The notes below the pieces were generated by a model. It was not told where the DNA came from. It did no database searches and was given only the letters and a program-made list of their open reading frames with translations. From Rhizaria sp. SCN 62-66 (Eukaryota; Rhizaria, unplaced): a stretch of 53,248 nucleotides of DNA. Positions 35,301 to 42,200 of the stretch are shown in pieces. The stretch spans positions 1-53,248 of the forward strand of contig MEDY01000199.1 in assembly GCA_001724265.1 (NCBI GenBank), read 5' to 3'. Numbering within the stretch: the first letter of the stretch is position 1; every line of letters starts with the position of its first letter. A program made the position numbers and the translations under genes.

Positions 35301-35932
35301 GGTATATGACTCTGGCAGAACAGGCAGCTGCTGCGGCCGTCACTTCTGTCCCGCCTCTGTCACAAAGTCAAACCGTCGCAGAGTCTGAGAAGTCTGAGAA
35401 GCATGAGTCGGCAATGATAACCGCGATGAAGAAGAAGGGGCATTACAATGATATTGACGATGCAAGTACCCCTGATCTAAGCGTATTGCGCGTCAGTCGT
35501 CCTCCGTCAAGATTCTCCGGTATAGGCCCCGCTGGTGCGGTGTTACGCCGTCCCTCAACGGCGTCTAACACGCATCCAGTGGACAAGCTGCACTCGCAAC
35601 ATCAGTCTTACTCTCAGTCGCTTGTGCATGCGCAGCCCGGGTGGTCAGGACTGGCGGCGTCGATCCCAAGGGCGCAGTCGACAAGCGTCACGATTAACGC
35701 AAATGCCAACAAGATCAATGTCGGTGATACGGGCGCGACCGCGGCGACTGCTGCCACCGCGCGTCGTAACGGTAGCGCTGGAACTAGCGTCGGTGTGGGT
35801 GTTGGTGTCAGTACCGCGGCGACCGGCGCTGAGGCTGCGCGCCTCCAGTCGCGGACGAGGGGGCGGCAGCGGGACATGTTGGCGGCTCGCAGCAAGCCAC
35901 TTAACCCGGAAGACCTCTTCAAACCAATGTAA
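20381..35932 (+). CDS. Giant 5,183-residue protein, low complexity with split cyclic-nucleotide-binding-like fold
   Basis: One uninterrupted frame of 15,552 bases; the first ATG (MATRPQSLCASPALGVDSPP) is used as start. Most of it is Ala/Ser/Asn/Gln-rich low complexity. Ordered-looking parts: residues about 248-367 (SPVFAPVPASALAPLLSDAR, then LLYQEGE and GSVYLVLAGSLALTV) resemble the first half of a cNMP-binding domain; about 460-503 is a CSCSCSCS/acidic segment; about 582-595 has a CSHC pair; about 2595-2817 is beta-rich, with CDVYVSTEDVHPSSQ and CYVFVGVHASH, like a PPC-type sandwich; about 2974-3107 (LLTLYPGHLIDLHDLLSSQR, RRFTAATPV, VVLELSAPMLRAIF) resembles the second half of a cNMP domain plus the first helices of another. 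SQSPS repeats (about 2310-2367) and SPRN repeats (about 4222-4267) look like phosphosites. No signal peptide or membrane segment is seen. The function is unknown; a cyclic-nucleotide-responsive scaffold is only a guess. Confidence 0.82.
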   Translation: MATRPQSLCASPALGVDSPPGFNPAPGSSDTGAQQQQQQHNLASTDAGDSSAAASATTAGVASRSSNRASVGLVQFGAMPIAPVPRQAALGTLAAITVEGPSPPPPPQQPHIDVSVSSSSSASASTITSQSLRVVAAPHVQQQQLPLPSAVVDTNSSFLASSSSSVRATPSAAAVVAAAPTAAPSDIVPLSKLVPPLNPQSRLHPNNVQQHQRRTLSPLQSPRSQLQAHQLNSQSQSHAAVSAPAMSQLRASTWWARLSLKQRAALLKSSSPVFAPVPASALAPLLSDARVLWVPPRALLYQEGETTVSPPSLLLHTNNSMTGAVVAECAPLDANVKPPVPGSVYLVLAGSLALTVATAAHARRVLARSSAEATAALAAVPAMDTISKGAAVSKGVAGSAAKGALAGGRRGKGGRGKEAIYDLVAGDLTAEVKPRRVRTHKYHDSGYYAGDDDSNDDESCSCSCSCSEADSDSNSNASGAHSDCSCSCGASDAGCDDDDEEEGGEVDETDYCYCDGLAPPLDAGEVLRVKNTYGLHINITPTSNSANNKTNSSASKHNKTALSLNANADAGASASSLPQLKFRCSHCYRPFRPDFATNDIESSANSAHSSPTSPNRNLGRARRTPHKTTLARHNNYGGNDRGGVNRAPHIATASPGSADGNLNDPAAAAAAAADSESQDEPIWGHRHRDAYALPTVSISRAASPHPLGFTRTLGSGGGGGNAAAGVSPIANIGGFIAHSQPPRHQKPMSPSGVTASGSSDGSSVSSSSRRLFPPVSNNSNSGSSAATTTSAGFHVLRELASGPLDVRASDSSAGPEIKILTPRSFSPSRPAHGSLSTTGTAPAPVNAGLSGNASAVVAGNGAPPLPPRSQLRSPFSLSRAATPGAATATASAAGGASNVTNASAGAHGSPVKIVAHGHRKSDGNAVFSDARVQSASLLVAAAAAPATLSNSSNPEASRSPFVSVRSSLVLGGSAANANGDGARVSFVSRDTAGDASSPHIVPPFCRPLVVLAHQTSDKHKNDADINVAHASEQEQKQHGGVSKFSREGAPTARQASRPSSPLHSQERVGRRPQSPLHAVSGYSDREAAPKGDRSNYTGVSPKRGSSQGADSALLAGSNAHGHKTMFTFSQTPRRSDGSATVRTTAANTLNDTPVVVSDDGNSGDKAKPQAPPVPSSSYELALKAEAAADASFIPCSLPPALVNHTNDDAATTNAGDDNNVAATRVSAQAISLSQSFGKFVNGRFMATAGNVRPQTAGSIRKSNEPAFAAQFKAIMLAAAAAAAAEAETEADAAAAAAEADAAAEAEVKTQAKRDAYNAVKSASALSGDTAQTQSSSRSRPRLQRPATAGNTRCGNNSNAKTGVGASSTSAALRTVLCSSGPDGNSSGGGLVSDQQPSLGDFLSFKVDLLTGKPLTQQQQQQLLQQQQQQQQLMQAQMLAQGSIDSNATGSNTATMMATAIATAAATAATVNTGNASYPHPAAAACGRGGVTSSSGGGLSSIKMMQKARALAAAKMPSFLYNPSVNSHANVSRNEDAEASKMIALLSSLWPDQSSEINAIESSSNNPFAALVNNNNAGNSNNNAVNAEFTATALLHAASMLTLQERTANQLLEQQQQSSTGSYFGNEHGLSPEAAYFLRAADYARAAALSHAVTAAARRCGLTSVPRGGSQGGLTSSGHAFPLLLLFGDITVNPDAWDAVTAALSTNSNSRNLSGVLSRVSISSQGSQAHEALQQQLNGSSKSNSASSNITTSSGAAVTASAGASKADRDRAREWALASPVLSRFVAAAAAAGARARRIAGLAPLPSDVGASSNELVHPPGSVSALLPGDLGTYSSVLKGAWRSSDRLGSMVDDLKTSVDSLTASGRSKSAPRSRRQNSDTTGDTGETGTQGDGNITGRGSSRAATVRASAADDFPLLAAPATAPGPAAAATAAAATAAAARLLRGEGYYALTMRGDARAPFTVYQTAARAQSDSDNNADSELDEYDAGSDSGSDDEYVVAHAHSHAHGRSHKQRRHHRHCRVHGQSATHSHLGATSLDVALPILKMLPKTRGSFTFASPIPLPLVQPTKDNVSTTLGAHTTSVLANSKHNAPDETIASAADAQMRPEISPFLSPIRVAPSKSMSTAPLDRLHSPLHGYTSPLQPHIERNSLSDSSLPDGNKNNNESNDDDTPVNPDGDNDTGSDRDGGRERNLLPPLPPRSPSAALTHIQSRSGSSCESSASSKRRRFLSKYPSAESSSAAAPTSNTAASCRAGVAAVTFSSTDSVAATAAAAAAAKALSKTKADSGSKAIFDAHAEAAASQLDLLSPHIAYRSQSPSHGLSTLAIRAQSPSPHGRLLSLARSQSPSMAHGHVLRSQSPSHLMRVSIATSNATVGNQSVQSPLLTVAAAAAAAAAAATGTGAVAGTATPALPSRAQSRMGRPQSRALPRPAAGRGSPAPHGYAPSSAAANDTNAENVAAVGTVIGVDLTSRATPTATATGGTETATGATPARGRSKVKAAVNVNPNTDANTVDSKNKKSGKDNRLRPQPPPGTSTGTHVSASLDACDDTDLLAAPLSSLHTHGHSSATVSSRNLVSKHGKNKSSVNANKSDAVPPVITSTLTLLLPLLPASGAPTLVTIPPGRQAAYLKIPIPRAALSVITGGLSLRIHARPMMNSNVNSNAIIASSLGNVTETTSGVVASGSDGHRLGNPLDTICDVYVSTEDVHPSSQSHMASSFPLDQSKGALASVSVSASPVAGAVQVVLAHSHIVAAAESFHHNASANSKHKNANVRLALNSKNGSDLLCYVFVGVHASHVRGSKWVLTSNLVPVPTPLVSLALSGTAGARAAAAAADATVAATGAAAATAAAAAGLSATATAAAVAAAISTAQASAAVTASTHTLSLSTAAVAAAANDPSQGYVVDAQKLLALPYGDSDGVAKSRRRKQHKHTCLYHKRESSRRNSSAPNSDNAVAAGPAVTTTGIPYPPAPAASASLSLLTLYPGHLIDLHDLLSSQRPPRRFTAATPVHATPVRVPSAYLGKTRRHSNKNDALENSECCVSVPGAVVLELSAPMLRAIFSVPRSWAVAARRALVGLTAVHSLLCLGQVASALALASLPSALAYVQRPLATAWGDLGESADDADVTPLANCGTSVSKHIEGYLHPPTMYPVNTNPIVLTRHTAPLDSTTSPTDTAEAHLHSSGGYLDRSQQPASAGLWYPPPVSLLQPALPGEKGRLNFESLERAKVQRPFREDINKYHNSARSQGRLARPKTAKARVTFSDADMNGSSANGSNIVSSSSLGAADTTVAQETGFAAALRQRRPQPPSPEFVAAVASTVAAKHPSGLPLMTLSLTQEQYATLQHQHQQQSASSNLCTVDSTASSGPVGVARPSGVSCGPSLCNQAALAALRHMAHGRAPLSQSTLPQSVTTGATAAAATAGCSGAPPQKLRQQAPWGAPEAAVDAAVEARSRSNQSQAAAETAGAGSDRAGQSNNKDVAAAGTAILALAAAASITASTSASNKNGHGSNGSGAGDVKYSHGHGVVIGTKQGSSQDAYLHGNNKHRGIYNALHLDSGGLPAPYSADEAANVSALNQASTINTALLHAAAFASPNDNANGAANAGASGAGTKATSSSSSSSLSADASVVGGKLRKSVLNGVLMAAAAAGAPGTDVSAVLKLGRLTNTGLQQQTQSQSKSAGNSLMIEYNLPDAADYDDDADDALQTAEADTAAPDFSMTSSLAQPVTFSSFTPNVNSAAAPTAAPPATARPPSLRSMPPSASAAATVGPAARTRYSAAFALSTQRRAHRHLRTHTALAAVERGVVTVGRVEPRLQSRYGDESAERATGVLLDRRMYRMGTASYSNSIMSSTGYSTANSTMNTSTCNAIAVNEQIVCGSEAVDTANVAANIPRVGGSDGVVSPALPELPLQVHVQMAEQSEQQRRSHDHAVGVAAAAAAATLPTVAEVSRRVSRRSSLVAQLYSQSQLSPRAAPLSSPLTAPPGGGGEFALTPRNAATLARTNSNALLDSTAVSGSAVSSGITAIAENSRDDNDYDDNSSSDKTASAAAARNQLSGNGSLNAAATNSTQAVTVPVHMSLTRVLSLHLPTVPPPPEPVYLSPRVRPLPLHSDYAHRDSLPLGHLQQGQLSRASTGNAGVGAAASGPGAQVQMPAHVMSQSLALAQSIQQAQVLQQQQQQPLTGFFSANTMLSSATGSSSNTNIPAIGSSNNGVTLVPRHRRQTSTLTDGSVSPRNGVASPRNTLASSPCNSVASPRNSLVSQWSNVASPRHSGHFGSGNNDTVEPGGNAPMPSISGVGGLTLSGVSLHRTNSNTSAGNANAGDETSANPNGTASLAVPTLPLANVATSTAAPATLRRGMSLRLRSSFNSSSSSSSSSTSGGNPFYDSAVPLVFSEPSENDAALSHRRVVSMLATSAAARATATTGFYSQSSVALSESMAHARAAATAAAAAAVVTGGAYIGGADLGSLSASGAFSASSSLNASGSLNSHSNTGDFAASAAATQSQQHQQLQLQMQMQQRAAVPLTPSLTHSQQHPYLGMLAEVKARRLSLRQVAVAAAAAGRLRRGSHNTATSSSLGTHGVNTQGASTFGVNPQSSIALAGGETVSANNTSNPNNSSDVDSGVGSPKLANIGVIVDVDDEHEGNNANINLSAENDLFTPRTHFAILDSLTVDSATSDAHVNVNASASFDSVVTETTRGADVNVAPATSHVVCVSNDAKDVTSSGDQSTTNSDARPHRGVPARPFSPRTVFTFGAAVPNPASNNCENRVAGHVGISSHADLNDGAVTDAGPTRPRRETHAGEMDDVATAAEAAKPPLAETAASTTTVANSSNAVSAIQDVSASRNTVASRGVANITISVPEASGLDLSSFSAPWSPSLSRPPAVLTAETRASLAAAAAAAAASVAQAAGVRAHLDELPRRYLDRDTSRTVALSLRQARARAVSQGLASVTTTNAGAGVSASVGAGVGACRSGAGSIAGEPTERYMTLAEQAAAAAVTSVPPLSQSQTVAESEKSEKHESAMITAMKKKGHYNDIDDASTPDLSVLRVSRPPSRFSGIGPAGAVLRRPSTASNTHPVDKLHSQHQSYSQSLVHAQPGWSGLAASIPRAQSTSVTINANANKINVGDTGATAATAATARRNGSAGTSVGVGVGVSTAATGAEAARLQSRTRGRQRDMLAARSKPLNPEDLFKPM
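24628..24682 (+). repeat. Poly-Gln coding CAG/CAA tract
   Basis: Mixed CAG and CAA codons give two glutamine runs split by two leucines (QQQQQQQLL then QQQQQQQQ) inside the giant gene. The codon mixing means it is not a pure trinucleotide expansion. Confidence 0.9.
27310..27480 (+). repeat. SQSPS-type serine/proline repeats
   Basis: Within the giant protein the motif (R/A)-(S/A)-Q-S-P-S recurs five times over about 57 residues with variable spacers (YRSQSPSHGL, RAQSPSPHG, ARSQSPSMAHG, LRSQSPSHLM). These are candidate proline-directed kinase sites. Confidence 0.85.
33040..33180 (+). repeat. SPRN-type repeats
   Basis: Near-tandem units of about 8 residues: VSPRNGVA, SPRNTLAS, SPCNSVA, SPRNSLVS, SPRHSGH. 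They lie in the giant protein. The short period and drift in sequence suggest slippage followed by divergence. Confidence 0.85.
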
Positions 35933-36484
35933 ATTACGTCACAATGACAACAACTCATTCTAACAATGGGTGCGGCGGAATGAACTGTAATTTTCTCAAC
36001 AATCTTCACTTTGTTGTTCAGGGTTGTACGTATTTCATGTTTTTTCAAGTGCTGTCTTTTCAAGTGCAACGATCTCTTGTCGCACTCCATTAACTTGTGC
36101 CGCGTAACACCACTGTTTTATACAAAATGCAACCTATACATATGCGTATTTTCCCAAACTAATACATGTGCTTCGTTCTATCTTACCAAACATCGTACTT
36201 TTTAAAGTCACGATCTTATCAATCCTCGTAAAAAGTCCCACAGGTGTTAGCAACAGCGCCGACAGTTTGTAGTAAGCCGGCAATACATGAATGAATAACA
36301 ACTTGCAGAAAGTTAATTAACGTGAATCAGAACTACTATAACCAAATGTATTATATATATAAGTATTAACGTCAGGATCGCCGACAATAGCAACACGTTT
36401 CCCAAACTAAGGAAACATCGTCTCGATGAAACTTGGAATACTCGCGGTCACTCCCTCGGCCACGTCCTCAAGTCGGAATGACGC
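35933..36484. other. Convergent intergenic region, giant gene / 7TM-kinase
   Basis: 550 bases of AT-rich DNA between two stop codons. It would hold both 3' untranslated regions. No gene was recognised. Confidence 0.6.
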
Positions 36485-39251
36485 TTAAGCGCGGTGCAAG
36501 TTCGCCCTCTTCCCCCCAGTCACCCCGCCCGGACTATTGCGCTGGTTGCCTCCCGCCGCATTTGCACCGGCTGAGGCGGTTGCGCAGGCGGCTAAACTTA
36601 GCGCGTAGCACTCGTCCTCGGTGATGGCCTCGACAAGCTCGAGCATGCGCGCGGCCGAGGGCCTGCGCGAGGGCTCCGGGTGCCAGCCCAGCGCGATGGC
36701 GCGCCGCAGATTCGCCGGGATGTCTCCGGGAATCGGCGGTCGGTAGTTCTGGATGCAAATCAGGAAGCGCAGCGTGGCGTCGACCTGCGAGGCCGCGGGG
36801 ATGCGCGGCAGCGGCGGCGGCAGCAGCGCGGGCACGGACGGCGCGGGCACGGCGGGCGCCGGCGCTGCTGCTACGGCTGGCACGGTGCGCGCGACGGACG
36901 CGGTCTCAACACTCACGCTGCTCTGCGTCGGCGTGCTCTGTGTTTTCGCAGAGAGCTGTTGCGGCGCAGTCGCAGCAGCACCGCTCGTGTCAGTGGAGAT
37001 GTCAGTGTTCGTGCCGTCAGCCTCAGTGTTCGTATTGCTGTTGCTGCCGCTGATGCGGTTAGCGAACGAGAACGAAGAAGCTTGCACGCCGGCGCTATTC
37101 CCGGAACCCGCGCTGCCACCGCGAGGGCTTGCGGCGCTATTGCTGCCAGTTGAGGCCACTGCACTGAGAGAGCTTGAGGTGGGATCAGAGCCGGTGCTGC
37201 TTTCGGTGCTACGCTCGGCAGCAGTGGCAACGGCAGCGACGCGAGACTTGTACGAGGCAATGCCGGATCCGCCAACGATGGCCGCGGAGCTCGAGTGGGC
37301 GGAAGCGTTGTTGTTCCCGCTTGAGATAACACTCGAGCTCGAGACGACAGCCTTGTTATTGCTGCTATTCAAACTCGAGCTACTGTTCGTGACAGCAGCA
37401 GTCGCTGCAGCAGCAGCAGCAGCAGCGGCGCTCTGGCTCTTCTTGCCCCCACTCTTACCGGCCAGCCGCGTCCTGCAGTTCGCGGCCGCACCCGCGCCGC
37501 GCGCGGCTGGCGGCTGCGTCAGGTGCAGCCGCAGCCGGCATTCGAGGTCGTGGAACGGCACCTCGCCGGTCACAATCTCCCAGAGCACGCACGCCAGCGC
37601 GTACACGTCGGCCTTCTCGTCGTAGGGAAAGCCCATGATGACCTCGGGCGCGAGCCAGTTGACGCGCTCCGGCACGCGCAGGCCCATGACGTCGGACTGC
37701 AGCGCGGGCACCAGCATGCGACCAAGCCCCAGCGCCTGCGCGTAAGCGCCCGCCGCGCCCGCGCCCGCGCCCAGGAAGAAGCCGAAAGGATTACTCCCTG
37801 AGCTAGCCGCGGCGCTGTTGATGTGCGCGTACGCGTTGTTGTTGTTGTGGTTATTGTTGTTGTTGTTGTCGTTGTTGTTGGCGTAGTTCGATGAAGGTGC
37901 GAAGAAAGGGGAGGACGACGCAGACGACATGCTAAAACTACCCCGAGTGCTGACGCTTGCGACAGCGGTAACGCCGTTCACAGCGCTGTTGTTCGCGCTG
38001 GTGCCGGTGGGAGCAAGACTGCGAGTAAGCACTGAAGGGGTCGAGGTACTTACACTGGCGTGAGAGACATGATGGCCAGAAATGCTGACGCTGTCACTCG
38101 TCATCACCGTACCAGTGTTCAAACTGTTATAGTGCTGCAACGCCTCCGCGTCCTCCTCCGCCCCCGCGCCTGCGACCGCGGCGACGGACGCCGCCGCAGC
38201 CGCCACGGCCGTCGCCGCCGCCACCGCGCCCGCAAACGTCTCCGACGGCGTGAAGGAGCAGCGCGAGCTCGACCGGCTCAAACGACCGCCCATGGCAGCG
38301 GCGGCGGCGGAGGCGGAGGCGGAGGCGGAGGCAGGTGTGATCACACTGTTCCGCGCACTCGCAGTGACGACGGTGCTGTTCGCGGCGGAGGCACCGGCGC
38401 TGACCGCGTTATCGTTGCCGATGTTGATATTGGGGGTCCTTGCGAGATCGTCGCTCGAGTCGGAATCAGCCAGCAAGGGGGAAATGGCAGCACTGGCGAC
38501 TGTGGGCGCCGCGGGGGAAGCTAAGCCGCCTCTTGCGGCAGCACCGTCTTGCTCGCGCGACTGCGAGCTGTTGCTGCTGTTGCCGGCATTGTTGTTGTTG
38601 TTGTTGCTGTTGTTGTGCAGGAGCAACGTCGACGCGGCCGAGGCCGCCTGCAGCGCAAAGGACGACGGTTTGCTATTGGTATTATTCGCGCCGACACTGC
38701 CGACCACGATGCCGTGCGGCTGCGAAGGGGCGAACGTGTGCGTCGCCTCGCCGGACGCGACAGGCGTGCTCGCGTTGCCGCTAAAGCCAATAGGGATCGC
38801 GCCACTGACGCTGCCGCGGCCAGTCTGCGCCGCTGTCGCGCTTGCAGTGTTGGGCTGGCTACCGACGTCGCCAGCGGCGTTGGAGGATAAAAGCCCGAGG
38901 CCGAGCGCGAAACTGTGCCGGCGACTCACGCTCGCGCCGCTCCCGCTGCCGCCGTAGGCGCTCACGGCGTTGCCGTGCTCCGGCGCAATGTTCGCGTGCG
39001 GCCGAGAGGTCGCGGTGGTGTTCGCAGAGAAGTGACTCTGAGCGCCCAGTGCGCTCTCCTCGTCGTAGCAGCTGCTCACGTGGCTGTTGCTATGGCTGTG
39101 GTCCTGGCTGTGGCTGGTCGCGGCGGCCACAGCGGCCGTGGTCAACGCAGGCACCGTGATGGCCGCGTCCGCCCCCAACAGCAGCAGCCGTGTCGCAGCG
39201 TCCGCCGCGGTCTCCAGCATTCGCCGCTCGCGCTCGTGCTCCTGTTCGCTG

Positions 39252-39283
<32 letters not shown>

Positions 39284-42200
39284 ACTGCCACTCGCACTGG
39301 GGTGGGCATTGGCGTCGCCCGAGTTCACGCTCGTGGCGTGCGGCGAAGAAACACTGCCGCGGGAGCTCTTCGCGAAACCACTTGAGCTCGCACTGGCTGC
39401 AGTCTTGCTGCCGTGAGCGTGGCCGTGACCGTGATGACTGTTGTGCGAGGACGCAAAGTGCTGCTGCGGCGGCGACAGCAGGCCGCCGTCGCTCGCGAAC
39501 ATCGGCCCCTGCGGTGTCCCGGTCACCAGCGCGCTCAGCACGCCCGCGACGGCGGCGGCCGAGGCGCCCACGGTCGCTGCGTGGCTTCCGGCGCCCAAAC
39601 TGGAGAGGTCTCCAGCCGCGCCGGCGCCCGCGCCGCCGTGCGAGTCGCCCTGCAGGAACGTGGTGGAGGACGTGCGGACTAAGGGGGGCACTGGGGTACT
39701 TAGACTGCTCGCGTTGGCGGCCGCGCTGGACGCGGGATTTGACCGAGAGCGCGACTGTGAGCGCGACGAGTCACGGCTCTGTGGAGTGCCGCTGCTCAAA
39801 GTTAAGTCGCGTGTCTGGCTACGACCACGGCTCCCACTACTGCTCGTGCTGCCGTTCGTCGCGGCACTGGGGCCGAGCTGGAAAGTGTCGTTGCTGTAAT
39901 TGCTAGTGCCGCTGTGCTCGTGCGAGTGGCCAAGAGCAGAGCTATTGGAGTAGCTTTGATGCTGCTGCTGCTGTTGCGGGAGCAGCGAGTGGCCGCCTGG
40001 GCTGTCGTAGCTGTGCGGGTTGAGCGCGCTAATGGAGTCTCCGGTCGACACGACGATCTGCCGCGACAACTCCAAGTCCGCCAGCTTCATGTGCCCGTCG
40101 GCACCAAGTAGGAAATTACCCGACTTGATGTCCAGGTGCAGGACGGGCGGCGACTGCGAGTGCAGGAATGCGACGGCACGGCAGCAGTCGCGCAAGTAGC
40201 GCAGGCGCTGCGGCCACGGCAGGCCCGTGACGCGGGGGCGGGGGGACGTGTAAGCGGCCTGGGGCGCGGGGTAAGGGCCCTTATATCTCGGCGGTGCAGT
40301 GAGGCTTGGAGGGGCATAAGCACCTTTGTTCTTGCCAAGACTTGAACTAGAGCTAGAGCTAGAGCTGGAGCTAGAGCTGTGCAGCAAGTTATCGTTACTG
40401 CTGTTCGCGACTGCCGTGTTGTTTGCCTCAACATCGTCGTCCTCCTCCGGCTGAGTCGTGTTCTTGCTGGGATTGTTGACCGTGATCACAGTCACTTGGT
40501 GAGGGGCGGTCGCGGAAAATGAAGCCGCGTCCTCACTCGCACCCTTAGACTGCGACTTGGACTTCGAGTCATCAGTCGTCGTGTAAGTATCGTCGTCTGC
40601 AAGGGTGCCATAGCCAGAAGAGCCACTACGCACAGCAGCAGCAGCAGTAGCAGCAGCGACGCCACCCTTAGACTTGCTGTTATCCGAGCCCCTAGACGAC
40701 GACTTGAGCAGCGCCATACGCTCTTCACCCTTAGACCCACCCTTAGACCCACCCTTAGACTTCGCCGCCGAAACCAACTTAGCCTCGGCGCTACTGCTCG
40801 TATCGACAAGCAGAGGCTCCTTCATCCCACTGCCATCCTGGCCGTGTGTAACGAGTGTCAGTGCAGGAACCCCCTTAGCCGCCTCCTGTCCCCGCGAATG
40901 CATCTGCGACAGCTGTGTGTGCGCGCTCGCCTTTGCCTGCGACAGCGACTGCGCGTGGGCTGCGTCCCACTTTGCGACCTCGCGCCGCTGGCTGGCGTAG
41001 GTCTGCTGCAAGATGTCCATCAGCGAACCCTGGCAAAGCTCCATCACCAGACAGATCGCCGGCGGGTTCACGCACAACCCCTCGACCTTGACAACATTGG
41101 GGTGCGAGAGCTGTGACAGCAACGCGGCCTCCTGGCAGAAGGACGCGATGACCTCAGGCGTCAGGTCCACGCAGTACACCATCTTCACTGCGACGGGCCG
41201 GCCGCGGTAGGCGCCCTTGAAGACGCGCGCGGTGCTGCCCGCGCCCAGGATCACGTGTTTGTGGCTGGCGGCGGCGGCCGCGGCGGCGGCGGCGAGCGCG
41301 GCGGCAGCCTCGTCCTCCTGCTCTTGCTCCGGCTCTTGGTCGTCGCTGTCGCTGCTGATGCTGCTCACTGCCGTTGTGGCGGCCGGTGCCGCCGAATCGC
41401 CGCTAGCAGAACTCGACGCCGCCGCCGCCGCCGCTGCCGCTGTCGCCGCGAGTGCCGAGGCGACCTGCTTGGACTTCTTGGCCGCGGCCTTCGCGGCCTT
41501 CGCGGCGGCCTTCACGGCGGCCTTCGCGGCGGCCTTCGCGGCGGCCTTGGCCTGGCCGGGCACAGCGGCGCCCGCGTCGGGCAAAACCTCGCGGTCCAGA
41601 GTCAGGTGCTCGAAAGACACGATCTTGATCGACGGGCCCGTGTTGTCGAGACTGGAGTGGGAAAGTGAAGAGAGATCAAGGCAATCAAAAATACGTGAGA
41701 AAATCAAGAATAATCAGAGAAAACAATTGAATCAATGCTAGTTTAGTTTGGTGTGGTGCTATATTCTCGATATGTTTCGTTTCATATCTATGTTGCGAAC
41801 GTACCGAGCGGCGAGCGCGCGCGCCGAGGTGGGCTCGAGCTGCATGCCGTGCAGCGGCGCCGACACCGAGTCGTCGTACTTCCACCGCGCGCGCAGCGTC
41901 GCCTCTGCGGCCGCGGCGACGACGGCGGGCGCGGGCGTCGTCGGCACGGCGCGCGCAGAGCCCGGGTAAGGAGCGGGGGTACTTACACTGCCGCGCGGAG
42001 TGGCGGCGGCGCCGCGGGGGGCGCTGCTGAGGGAGACGCTGAGGCGAGAGCTCGTCAGCAGCGCGGAAGATCCGCCAGCGCTTGGCGTGCTCACATGTCC
42101 ACCCTGTTGCTGCTGTTGCTGCTGGTTCTGGAAGGCGAAGTCACCCGAGGATCCACTGACACTCTCCTCCTGCTCCTGCTGAGCTTGTTGTTGCTGCTGT

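Noticed and set aside
36534-40809. Open frames on both strands over the kinase inserts that could suggest separate nested genes
   Set aside because: The kinase motifs on either side are in one continuous frame, and the shadows arise from trinucleotide-like repeats that are open in several frames.
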